Below are positions 13,791 to 24,700 of a DNA stretch of 64,000 nucleotides, in pieces. The position numbers were made by a program, and so were the translations under genes. The notes beneath the pieces are model-generated. The model was not told where the DNA came from. It saw only the letters and a list, made by a program, of their open reading frames with translations, and searched no databases. Numbering within the stretch: the first letter of the stretch is position 1; every line of letters begins with the position of its first letter. Origin of the DNA: Nymphaea colorata (lineage: Eukaryota > Streptophyta > Magnoliopsida > Nymphaeales > Nymphaeaceae); assembly GCF_008831285.2 (NCBI RefSeq), contig NC_045138.2, positions 11,854,571 to 11,918,570 of the forward strand, given 5' to 3'.

Positions 13791-13975
13791 ATATCTGAAA
13801 CTCTAAATGATCTTAAGGTGGTGAATTATAATGTTAGGAGTCGCATTTATTTGCAGGTATCTGAGATTCTAAATGATCTTAAGGAGGTGAAGTTTAATGT
13901 TGTCACATTTATTTGCAGATATCTGAAATTCTAAAAGGTCATAAGGAGGAGAAGTTTATGTTAGAACTGTCAGAA
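13791..13975 (+). repeat. Threefold tandem repeat of an exon start with its splice acceptor
   Basis: Three copies of a 62-66 bp unit begin at about 13791, 13857 and 13919. The second and third are each preceded by an atttgcag-type acceptor, and all start with (A/G)TATCTGARA. Only the third leads into the conserved U-box-protein sequence ISEIL...LELSEEEAEKAIA. The array therefore repeats the 5' part of one exon of the pseudogene. Confidence 0.75.
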
Positions 13976-15440
13976 GAGGAGGCTGAGAAGGCAATTGCTT
14001 GAGGAGGAAACATCTAGATGTAATGCAACAGAAATTTCTGAGATGGAAGTGTTTGAAACTGCTGCTCTCAAGTTGTGGATTCTGTCTCCCAAGACAATAT
14101 TAAGACAGAGAAAATGTCTTAAGAAGCTCCTCAACAAATACCGTGGTAGCGACCAGAAGAAGGAGAACATTATATTGTTCCTCTTACACTTATTTGAGAA
14201 GCATGGAAGGTTGGTGAAAGATCAGCACCAAGAAAATGCTGATGATCAATGTAAAGAGTTTTCCACTGCTCGAGATTGTTCATATGATAGGTGTAGATAC
14301 AAAGGAGATGGTACCATGCACACAGTCTCCTGTGAATAGTTTCAAAATCATATCCAATGCATTCCCGTAGCTCCTAATTCATTTAGGTGTCCCCTTTCCT
14401 TAGAAATTATGCATGATCCTGTAGTCATTGGTTCTGGTTAAACATATGAAAGAGCATGGATACAGTGGCTCGATGAGGAACATGACATATGTTTGAAAAC
14501 AGGGAGAAAGTGGCCTCATCTTTCAGTGACTCCAAATGATCGTCTGAAAAACTTCTCTAGTTGGGATGTTAAACATGGGATCACTAAGGAAGACAAAAGC
14601 ATAAGACTCACACCCTCAACATCATGCCATTGGGATGAGTCATGTTCAACCTTAGTTTCTAGTTTAGACATTTTCTTGGAAGCACCAAACTTTCTAGAAA
14701 AGAACAGAACCTCAAGACTCACTGTTGAGTTGATATCGGCAACATATCAATTGGCTCTTCATGCAGCAGTTTCTTTTCAGATTCATCATCTAACATGAGC
14801 TTTAATACTTTGAATTACAATTCATTCCAGTCACTATATTTAGCAAGTCACAAACATGGACTTCTAATCATGATTTCTTCCCCACCATTGGACTCTCAAC
14901 ATAAAGGAGCAGGAAACATTAAATTTCTACTGGAGGAACCTCATGATGTTTGTAACTCCATGTTACATAATGGTTACCTGGAAGACTTGTTGAGTTTCAC
15001 AAAAAGTGCATCTGAACCATCTGATCTAAATTCACAATGTACAAGAGGACAGGCGTTTTTGTCTTTTGTGAACAAAATGGGGTAAATTCCCATATTTCAC
15101 CTAATAATATTAAGTACTTATAACAGTTTATCATACCAACTTTGCTGGTCATGCTTAAACAGTAGAATCATGGTGGCTTTAATGTTGTTTGCATCTGAAA
15201 TAGCTGTATAGAAAACCAAGAACATGTTGTGGCCATACTCCTTTCTTTGTGCTCTCATAGTACTGGTCATCATGACTTGGTCTTAAGGGAGGGTATTATC
15301 CCTTCTCTTGTTAGTGTTTCTGTTACTGGAAATAAAAATGGGAAGAAAAGGTGCCCTCAAATTGCTCAAGTATCTGAGGGACCTGAGGCATAGCTATTTT
15401 GAGGAAGACATGACACCTTATATGAATGTTCGGTGTGAAA
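13919..15440 (+). pseudogene. U-box E3 ubiquitin ligase pseudogene (PUB45/PUB6 type)
   Basis: Functional relatives are E3 ligases with an N-terminal helical domain, a central U-box and C-terminal ARM repeats. Pieces appear in family order but in changing frames. 13919-14002 gives LELSEEEAEKAIA and then a stop. 13995-14250 gives AALKLWILSPKTILRQR and ENIILFLLHLFEKHGRLV. 14385-14600 is a U-box with CPLSLEIMHDPVVIGSG, a stop where Gln is expected, then TYERAWIQWLDEEHD and KWPHLSVTPNDRLKNF. 14600-15110 gives the linker and ARM start, with SMLHNGYLEDLL and QAFLSFVNKMG. 15279-15430 gives the C-terminus LREGIIPSLVSVSV and, after a frameshift, a KLLKYLRDLR-like segment. Much of the ARM region is missing and the N-terminal half is not visible upstream. 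A functional product is very unlikely. Its 3' part is repeated at 18749. Confidence 0.85.
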
Positions 15441-17240
15441 TACTAATAACTCAATAATCCTTGCCCCATGAAAAGAAGCTAGTGATAAGCATAAGCATCA
15501 TTTCTTCGTATGCTTAGTTGACTATGCTTGTCTTTTGAGTTTTTGAACAAACACTGGGGATGAGAGAAGCAATTACATGCTGAGGTCATTTGCGTGTAGA
15601 TAGGCATTGTAACTCTTGATTCAATTGGGTATTTTGGCCGGTTGACAACCAAGTTGGCTGTCATGTTTGAGATCCTTCAAATCTTATGTTGGTCTTCTCA
15701 TGGGTTTCATGCATGTGTGGTGGACTTCATGCTTCATTTTGTAAGAACTTGAAAGGTCATTGAAAGTCATTGGAGTTGACAAAATATTTCTTTGTAGGTC
15801 TGCCTTCATGTTTGACTTCATCCTGCTTGCCCCTGAAACAGTATATTTTTTATGCTCAACTAAAATTAGTTTATAATTATCAAATTTACAGCAGCTTTTG
15901 GTGAATCTCAATGAGTGCAAGTGAGGTTTCATTTCAGAGAAACATTCAATATGAGAATTAGAGAGTACATAATACTAATTCAAGGTGAAGTTTTCTTGCG
16001 GACAAACTGTGAAAAACTGGAACTACAAAAATGAAAACAAAAAGAAACTAACTTGCAGCAGAAAGGGCAGAATTGACCTGGTCCTGCTCAAGATCTTAGC
16101 TCGTAAGGAGAAATTTACTAACAAACATAGCAAGAGTCTCCAGAGTTTCCTGTTGCTTTAGCCAAGCAACAACATTTCTAGCTGATTTCAAAGGAAGCCA
16201 TGTTAATGCATGGAAACATCATAGTCTCATACAGAAACTCAGTAAGACATTGAAGAACAAAATTTGAAAGACATTTCATGTGGCCCTTAAACATTTGAGT
16301 GGGACTGATTAGCACTCTGGTTGTAGTGTGTTAACTTGATGCTGAAATGGGGTGGTGAGCTTTGATGCATCTCTTGGTGATCTTCATGTGACTGACTATT
16401 GTGCAACATGGTAAGCTATAGAGACCATATTCTACGATCTGCTGAACTAACTGCTTCTACGATCTGCTGAACTAACTGCAAGAATTTGGAGTAGATTAAA
16501 CATGATACACAAAAGCCGTCAGTCTTGAATGTATCAATACTAATACCCAGCAGCAATTACAAATGTAGGAGAAACTCAATATATTTCTAATCAAAACAAA
16601 TATTGTAAAAAGAAATGGCTGTCTAAAATAAGTTGATCCAGCAAGTGAAGAATAATAGCCTGGCCAATAATCTACTTTTTCACCTTCGATAGTCAACTTG
16701 TTCCATTAGTTCGTGTCAACTAACGAAGCATGTCTCCCTGCTCCTATTGTGTCCAGCATGTCTCTCTGCTCCTATTGTGTCCATAAACACGTAACCCCTT
16801 GGACCATCCCATACTAGAAAAAAGTTACAAAAATGTTTGTCAACATACAAGAATGAAACCACTTAACTGAGGACAATACTATGCCTTACTTAAATTATTT
16901 TAAACAAATGAATAAGCATAAAATGTAAATTATTGGAGAACCTTACCAAAGTTCATAACCCAAAATCAGCATATCTGGATGTGGAAAGCACGTGAAAAGA
17001 CATCATTTTAATAATTAAAAACTGCATATTAAAGCTTACACAAGGTCAATGCAGTTTCACCAAAAACAGGAAACAATAACAATAAAAGTTGCAGCAAATA
17101 CATACGTTGATCAATTATGTTTTTATCGAGAACAATCCCCATAGTCAATGGTCAAGAAAGGAAAACATGATGACGACGCATAAGATATGCAGCATCTTCT
17201 TTGGAACTTCCAATAATCCTGCCAAATTACAGAAAGAGGG
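15441..17240. other. Unassigned DNA between pseudogene and copia LTR
   Basis: I recognise no gene. There are two small tandem duplications: a 24-bp unit (tctgctgaactaactgc-type) at 16431-16479, and a 27-bp unit containing ctcctattgtgtcc at about 16727-16782. Short frames on both strands show no family features. The same sequence lies at 19161-20960 in the duplicate. Confidence 0.7.
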
Positions 17241-17711
17241 TGTTAGAATGTATGTATCCCATATGTATACATATATACATTTATATATATCACATATATT
17301 AGTCATCTAATATATGCTTTATATATATATATATATATTTTATATTTTGGGTACTTAGGACACTTATGTAATTTTCACTTTCTTTATGTATTTTTTCTTT
17401 ATGTATTATTTTCTGTTTTCCCCTTTTATCCCTCTCCTTTTTCTATTTTTCATAGAGGGAGACTAGTCCCAACGGCTAGATTTCTAGCCGTTGGGACTGC
17501 CTCCTCCTTCTTCTCTTTGGCCCTCTCCTCTATAAATAGGGCAGCTCTCCCATTGTTTTAAGTATGGCTTTTTAGCCTACTTCTTGTATCTCTTTGTGTG
17601 ATTAATTTAAGTTCTTCACCTCTTGTTTGAGGGTTTGTGAGATTGACTTGTTGGTGAAAGCTTCAAGGCTGATATTACTTGAAGAGGTTGTTTCTTTGGG
17701 CCTGATTTACA
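17241..17711 (+). mobile_element. Extra 5' LTR of the young copia element, in duplication copy 1
   Basis: It is the 3,720-bp duplicate of the LTR at 20961-21431. It starts TGTTAGAATG and ends GATTTACA, and is followed at 17712 by the TGGTATCAGAGC primer binding site. It carries the same TATA box (about 17531) and the same 34-bp palindrome (17465-17498). It is not a solo LTR: the leader and the gag start follow before the duplication junction. Confidence 0.93.
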
Positions 17712-18039
17712 TGGTATCAGAGCCTCGTCTTTGGCTCTTTGTCTTGCTGCCATTCAAGATTGAAGGTTCAGTTTTTATTCTTGCGTTGGAGCTGTGAAGC
17801 ACTCCAAGTGTTCGAGATATTGCTTGCTGCAGTTTTACACAAGAAGAAAAGTGTTTTTGCTGGCTTCTTTTTGGTGATTTCTTGACGAAATCTAGCTTCC
17901 TTGGTGGTGAGCTCGTGGCTGTTGAAAGGGTGACTGGTTTCTATCATTGTTGAGTTTTTATCCTTGCCGTGGACTTCTTTTCACGTGGTTGCCATCTTCT
18001 TCATAACTTGTAAGTGGATCTACCTTGTTGATTGTGCCC

Positions 18040-18843
18040 ATGGATGACAAAGTCTCTTCTCTTCCTTTTCCCAAACTCTCATCAACAAATTACATACAAT
18101 GGGCTAGAACTATGGAACACTTTATTCGTAGTAAAAGCCTTTGGGGACTAGTTGATGGGACAAAACTTGAACCACAACTAGTCCTTACGAAAGTTGTTGA
18201 TGGAAGGGCTATGGAATTGGATGCAACCGAAAAAGAGAAGGTAATGGCTGAATACAACAAAAAATGGGAAGAATGGAGTGTTGGTCATCACAAAATCATT
18301 ACTTGGATCTTGACTTGTGTTGACAATGCTACTAGCGGGCAAATCTCTAAATTAAATTCTGCCCTAGAAGCTTGGGAATATCTAAAGAAAATTCATACCA
18401 TGAGAGATGTTGCTTATATGCATCATGTTCAACTCAAAATTCACAATCTTCAACAAGGAGATATATCCATTAAAGATTATGTGGCTGAAATGGATCAATT
18501 ATATGATGAATTGAGTATTTTTGAACCACATTGGACACAAGATCTTATTCTTAGAGAAAAACAAATACAACGTGAGAAGTTTTACAAGTTTATCATAGGT
18601 CTTAGACCGGAATTTGATGGTGTCAAAACCGCTTTACTTCATCGTTCTAAAACACCATCTATGAATGAGGCTATTTCGGAACTTCAAATGGAGGAAAATC
18701 GTCTTTGTCTTGATAAAGAGAAAGTCAACAATGTGCTTGCCACATCTAAATTCACAATGTACAAGAGGACAGGCGTTTTTGTCTTTTGTGAACAAAATGG
18801 GGTAAATTCCCATATTTCACCTAATAATATTAAGTACTTATAA
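18040..18843 (+). CDS. Truncated gag ORF fused to U-box-pseudogene sequence
   Basis: This open frame has 267 codons from the ATG at 18040. About the first 236 residues are the N-terminal part of copia gag, identical to the full element at 21760, with the start MDDKVSSLPFPKLSSTNY and the segment GLRPEFDGVKTALLH. At 18749 it crosses the duplication junction, continues for about 30 residues in a non-native frame of the U-box fragment, and ends at the TAA at 18841. The zinc knuckle and all enzyme domains are missing. The complete LTR at 17241 could drive transcription. No function is expected from the fusion tail; a partial gag product is possible. Confidence 0.7.
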   Translation: MDDKVSSLPFPKLSSTNYIQWARTMEHFIRSKSLWGLVDGTKLEPQLVLTKVVDGRAMELDATEKEKVMAEYNKKWEEWSVGHHKIITWILTCVDNATSGQISKLNSALEAWEYLKKIHTMRDVAYMHHVQLKIHNLQQGDISIKDYVAEMDQLYDELSIFEPHWTQDLILREKQIQREKFYKFIIGLRPEFDGVKTALLHRSKTPSMNEAISELQMEENRLCLDKEKVNNVLATSKFTMYKRTGVFVFCEQNGVNSHISPNNIKYL

Positions 18844-19160
18844 CAGTTTATCATACCAACTTTGCTGGTCATGCTTAAACAGTAGAATCATGGTGGCTTT
18901 AATGTTGTTTGCATCTGAAATAGCTGTATAGAAAACCAAGAACATGTTGTGGCCATACTCCTTTCTTTGTGCTCTCATAGTACTGGTCATCATGACTTGG
19001 TCTTAAGGGAGGGTATTATCCCTTCTCTTGTTAGTGTTTCTGTTACTGGAAATAAAAATGGGAAGAAAAGGTGCCCTCAAATTGCTCAAGTATCTGAGGG
19101 ACCTGAGGCATAGCTATTTTGAGGAAGACATGACACCTTATATGAATGTTCGGTGTGAAA
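18749..19160 (+). pseudogene. Second copy of the U-box pseudogene 3' end
   Basis: A direct duplicate of 15029-15440. It contains the QAFLSFVNKMG-encoding segment at its start and the LREGIIPSLVSVSV segment near 19000, with the same stops and frameshift. It was cut off from the rest of the pseudogene by the tandem duplication. Confidence 0.85.
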
Positions 19161-21184
19161 TACTAATAACTCAATAATCCTTGCCCCATGAAAAGAAGCT
19201 AGTGATAAGCATAAGCATCATTTCTTCGTATGCTTAGTTGACTATGCTTGTCTTTTGAGTTTTTGAACAAACACTGGGGATGAGAGAAGCAATTACATGC
19301 TGAGGTCATTTGCGTGTAGATAGGCATTGTAACTCTTGATTCAATTGGGTATTTTGGCCGGTTGACAACCAAGTTGGCTGTCATGTTTGAGATCCTTCAA
19401 ATCTTATGTTGGTCTTCTCATGGGTTTCATGCATGTGTGGTGGACTTCATGCTTCATTTTGTAAGAACTTGAAAGGTCATTGAAAGTCATTGGAGTTGAC
19501 AAAATATTTCTTTGTAGGTCTGCCTTCATGTTTGACTTCATCCTGCTTGCCCCTGAAACAGTATATTTTTTATGCTCAACTAAAATTAGTTTATAATTAT
19601 CAAATTTACAGCAGCTTTTGGTGAATCTCAATGAGTGCAAGTGAGGTTTCATTTCAGAGAAACATTCAATATGAGAATTAGAGAGTACATAATACTAATT
19701 CAAGGTGAAGTTTTCTTGCGGACAAACTGTGAAAAACTGGAACTACAAAAATGAAAACAAAAAGAAACTAACTTGCAGCAGAAAGGGCAGAATTGACCTG
19801 GTCCTGCTCAAGATCTTAGCTCGTAAGGAGAAATTTACTAACAAACATAGCAAGAGTCTCCAGAGTTTCCTGTTGCTTTAGCCAAGCAACAACATTTCTA
19901 GCTGATTTCAAAGGAAGCCATGTTAATGCATGGAAACATCATAGTCTCATACAGAAACTCAGTAAGACATTGAAGAACAAAATTTGAAAGACATTTCATG
20001 TGGCCCTTAAACATTTGAGTGGGACTGATTAGCACTCTGGTTGTAGTGTGTTAACTTGATGCTGAAATGGGGTGGTGAGCTTTGATGCATCTCTTGGTGA
20101 TCTTCATGTGACTGACTATTGTGCAACATGGTAAGCTATAGAGACCATATTCTACGATCTGCTGAACTAACTGCTTCTACGATCTGCTGAACTAACTGCA
20201 AGAATTTGGAGTAGATTAAACATGATAGACAAAAGCCGTCAGTCTTGAATGTATCAATACTAATACCCAGCAGCAATTACAAATGTAGGAGAAACTCAAT
20301 ATATTTCTAATCAAAACAAATATTGTAAAAAGAAATGGCTGTCTAAAATAAGTTGATCCAGCAAGTGAAGAATAATAGCCTGGCCAATAATCTACTTTTT
20401 CACCTTCGATAGTCAACTTGTTCCATTAGTTCGTGTCAACTAACGAAGCATGTCTCCCTGCTCCTATTGTGTCCAGCATGTCTCTCTGCTCCTATTGTGT
20501 CCATAAACACGTAACCCCTTGGACCATCCCATACTAGAAAAAAGTTACAAAAATGTTTGTCAACATACAAGAATGAAACCACTTAACTGAGGACAATACT
20601 ATGCCTTACTTAAATTATTTTAAACAAATGAATAAGCATAAAATGTAAATTATTGGAGAACCTTACCAAAGTTCATAACCCAAAATCAGCATATCTGGAT
20701 GTGGAAAGCACGTGAAAAGACATCATTTTAATAATTAAAAACTGCATATTAAAGCTTACACAAGGTCAATGCAGTTTCACCAAAAACAGGAAACAATAAC
20801 AATAAAAGTTGCAGCAAATACATACGTTGATCAATTATGTTTTTATCGAGAACAATCCCCATAGTCAATGGTCAAGAAAGGAAAACATGATGACGACGCA
20901 TAAGATATGCAGCATCTTCTTTGGAACTTCCAATAATCCTGCCAAATTACAGAAAGAGGGTGTTAGAATGTATGTATCCCATATGTATACATATATACAT
21001 TTATATATATCACATATATTAGTCATCTAATATATGCTTTATATATATATATATATATTTTATATTTTGGGTACTTAGGACACTTATGTAATTTTCACTT
21101 TCTTTATGTATTTTTTCTTTATGTATTATTTTCTGTTTTCCCCTTTTATCCCTCTCCTTTTTCTATTTTTCATAGAGGGAGACT

Positions 21185-21218
21185 AGTCCCAACGGCTAGA
21201 TTTCTAGCCGTTGGGACT
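21185..21218. promoter_or_regulatory. Perfect 34-bp palindrome: inverted pair of MSA-like elements in the LTR promoter
   Basis: Two 16-base arms beginning AGTCCCAACGGCTAGA flank a TT spacer and are exactly self-complementary. Each arm contains CCCAACGGCTA, a full match to the plant MSA consensus YCYAACGGYYA, which MYB3R factors bind in G2/M-expressed promoters. It lies 33 bp upstream of the TATA box. The same palindrome is present at 17465-17498 and 26087-26120. Binding and cell-cycle control are inferred. Confidence 0.6.
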
Positions 21219-21250
21219 GCCTCCTCCTTCTTCTCTTTGGCCCTCTCCTC

Positions 21251-21258
21251 TATAAATA
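21251..21258 (+). promoter_or_regulatory. LTR TATA box
   Basis: TATAAATA in a CT-rich context, in the expected position for the U3 promoter of a copia LTR. Copies are at 17531 and in the 3' LTR near 26153. Confidence 0.75.
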
Positions 21259-21431
21259 GGGCAGCTCTCCCATTGTTTTAAGTATGGCTTTTTAGCCTAC
21301 TTCTTGTATCTCTTTGTGTGATTAATTTAAGTTCTTCACCTCTTGTTTGAGGGTTTGTGAGATTGACTTGTTGGTGAAAGCTTCAAGGCTGATATTACTT
21401 GAAGAGGTTGTTTCTTTGGGCCTGATTTACA

Positions 21432-21444
21432 TGGTATCAGAGCC
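21432..21444 (+). promoter_or_regulatory. Primer binding site of the copia element
   Basis: TGGTATCAGAGC directly abuts the LTR end and matches the 3' end complement of plant initiator methionine tRNA, the usual copia minus-strand primer. Confidence 0.9.
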
Positions 21445-21759
21445 TCGTCTTTGGCTCTTTGTCTTGCTGCCATTCAAGATTGAAGGTTCAGTTTTTATTC
21501 TTGCGTTGGAGCTGTGAAGCACTCCAAGTGTTCGAGATATTGCTTGCTGCAGTTTTACACAAGAAGAAAAGTGTTTTTGCTGGCTTCTTTTTGGTGATTT
21601 CTTGACGAAATCTAGCTTCCTTGGTGGTGAGCTCGTGGCTGTTGAAAGGGTGACTGGTTTCTATCATTGTTGAGTTTTTATCCTTGCCGTGGACTTCTTT
21701 TCACGTGGTTGCCATCTTCTTCATAACTTGTAAGTGGATCTACCTTGTTGATTGTGCCC

Positions 21760-24700
21760 ATGGATGACAAAGTCTCTTCTCTTCCTTTTCCCAAACTCTC
21801 ATCAACAAATTACATACAATGGGCTAGAACTATGGAACACTTTATTCGTAGTAAAAGCCTTTGGGGACTAGTTGATGGGACAAAACTTGAACCACAACTA
21901 GTCCTTACGAAAGTTGTTGATGGAAGGGCTATGGAATTGGATGCAACCGAAAAAGAGAAGGTAATGGCTGAATACAACAAAAAATGGGAAGAATGGAGTG
22001 TTGGTCATCACAAAATCATTACTTGGATCTTGACTTGTGTTGACAATGCTACTAGCGGGCAAATCTCTAAATTAAATTCTGCCCTAGAAGCTTGGGAATA
22101 TCTAAAGAAAATTCATACCATGAGAGATGTTGCTTATATGCATCATGTTCAACTCAAAATTCACAATCTTCAACAAGGAGATATATCCATTAAAGATTAT
22201 GTGGCTGAAATGGATCAATTATATGATGAATTGAGTATTTTTGAACCACATTGGACACAAGATCTTATTCTTAGAGAAAAACAAATACAACGTGAGAAGT
22301 TTTACAAGTTTATCATAGGTCTTAGACCGGAATTTGATGGTGTCAAAACCGCTTTACTTCATCGTTCTAAAACACCATCTATGAATGAGGCTATTTCGGA
22401 ACTTCAAATGGAGGAAAATCGTCTTTGTCTTGATAAAGAGAAAGTCAACAATGTGCTTGCCACATCTAGGCCGGGGGCCCACTTGAGACCTTATAGACCT
22501 CCTCACTTCAATCGTACAAATGAAGGAACAAGGAGAAAAATTATTTGCTATCATTGTCAAGAAGAAGGACATACCAAGCCAAGATGTCCAAAACTTAGAA
22601 TTTTTGATAAAAGAAGCAATGTTGCGGCTCAAATTCAAGAAGAGAAGAAAGAAGCAAGTTCATTCCAACTTGAGCAACTCATAAGTGCTCTTCAACCTTT
22701 TCTAAAAGGAGGAAGCACACCTTCGACTTTGGGAGCGACCGTGGCATCTACTTCTTCAAGTAAGTACTCTTGGATTATTGATTCGGGTGCATATTTTCAT
22801 ATGACTCCTTATGAATCCCTTCTCACCGAATGCACTAAAAATGATTCTTATTCCTTTGTGAAAACGGCGGATGGTACCTCTCTTGAAATTGATTTTATTG
22901 GAAATCTTGACCTAGCTTTTGGATCCAAAATTTTAAAAGTACCTCAAGTAAGACATATTCCTAAATTAAACTTAAATTTATTGTCCGTTTCTCAAATAGC
23001 CGACCTTGGTTTTGATGTAATCTTCTCACAATCCAAATGTTTTATACAGGATCGGATATCCAAGAAGATGATTGGGGAAGGTTTTAGAACAAATAATCTC
23101 TACTACATAGACTTTTTGGACCTTTCAAGACCATCTTGCAATATCTCCAAAGAATGTGACATTCAAACTTGGCATCAAAGACTTGGACATTCCAATATAG
23201 AAAAAATGTCTCATCTTCCATTCATGGAGAATTTTTGTCAAAAGAACTTTGATTGTAATGATTGTATTAAGGCTAAAATGAAAGCCTTACCTTTTGATAA
23301 TAGAAATTTTATTGCCCAAAAATCTTTTGATTTGGTGCATTCGGATGTGTGGGGACCCGCTCCTATTATGTCAAAAGGAGGATTATTGTACTATGTGATC
23401 TTTATTGATGATTATTCTAGGCATACTTGGGTTTATTTTCTCAAGCACAAATCGGAAGTATTCACAAACTTTAAGAATTTCTACAACATGATCTATACCC
23501 AATTTGGCTCAAATATCAAAGTCTTTAGAAGTGATTCGGGAGGAGAATTTATGTCAAATGATTTTCAACAATTTCTAAAAGAAAAAGGCATTGTTCATCA
23601 AAGATCTTGTCCTAACACTCCACAACAAAACGGAGTGGCCGAACGTAAACATAGGCACATTATTGAAACTACTAGAGCCCTTCTTTTATCTAAAAATGTT
23701 CCCAAAAACTTTTGGGCCGAGGCTGTTTTGACTTCAACCTATTTAATTAATAGAATGCCTACCAAACTTTTGAAACATATTTCTCCTTTTGAAAGACTTC
23801 ATCATGTTAAACCTAATTACAATAGACTTAAAGTCTTTGGTTGCAAATGTTTTGTGTTAAGTGACAAAGACGATAAGCTTTCCTCCAAAGCTATTTGTTG
23901 TGTTTTTATTGGGTATTCCGAAACTCAAAAGGGTTATAGATGTTATGATATTAAAAAAGATAAAGTTTATGTTTCTAGAAATGTGATCTTTTTAGAAAAT
24001 GAAGATGGTTTCAAAGATGAACCCAAGAAACTAGAAGATTATACTTTTCTTTGGACTAATGATATTGATGATGATGATGATATTGATGATGATGAACCCG
24101 ATAAAGGTATAGAGGTACCAATTGAAGAAGTCAACAATGATAATTCTACTCATATCATCCCTCCAAAAGAGATCTTAGTTTATAGAAGAAGAGACCCCCA
24201 AAATCAAGAAACTAATCAATCTCTTCCTAGGAGATCCCAAAGGCACATTAGGCCTCCTCAAAGATTTGTCTCTTATGAGTCTTTTTCTCCAAAATTTCGA
24301 GCTTGTATTATGGCACATCATTCTTTTCATGAGCCATCTTCTTACCTTGAAGCTAAAGAAGATCCCAATTGGATTAAAGCCATGAATCTTGAGCTTAAAG
24401 CTCTTGAAAGCAATGAAACTTGGGATATTGTGCCTCTACCAACGGGGAAAAAGACTATTGGTTGTAGATGGATCTATAAAATCAAAACTAGAAGTGATGG
24501 AACCTTAGAAAGATATAAGGCCAGACTTGTTGCCAAGGGATATGCTCAAGAATATGGGATTGATTATGAAGAAACCTTTGCTCCTGTTGCTCGCATGACT
24601 TCTGTTAGAACCCTTATTGCCATTGCCTCTGTTAAACATTGGACTATTTTTCAAATGGATGTTAAAAATGCTTTCTTAAATGGTCACCTACAAGAAGAAG

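Larger units (their letters stand above)
15024..18748. repeat. Copy 1 of a 3,720-bp tandem duplication
   Basis: Every landmark from about 15024 recurs exactly 3,720 bp later. Copy 1 contains the pseudogene's 3' part, about 1.8 kb of unassigned DNA, a copia LTR (17241-17711), its primer binding site, and the start of gag. It joins copy 2 inside gag at the pentamer ATCTA, which is also present at the other two breakpoints. By eye I found one difference between copies (c at 16508, g at 20228). Confidence 0.95.
20961..21431 (+). repeat. 5' LTR of the intact copia element
   Basis: 471 bp, starting TGTTAGAATG and ending GATTTACA. It contains a TATAAATA box at 21251-21258, a palindrome at 21185-21218, and a (TA)n run near 21040. 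Confidence 0.95.
18744..22468. repeat. Copy 2 of the 3,720-bp tandem duplication
   Basis: This repeats 15024-18748 with one substitution noted. Its right end lies inside gag at ATCTA (22464-22468), where the sequence continues into the rest of the intact polyprotein. The breakpoint homology of five bases suggests a microhomology-mediated or replication-slippage origin rather than recombination between long repeats. Confidence 0.95.
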
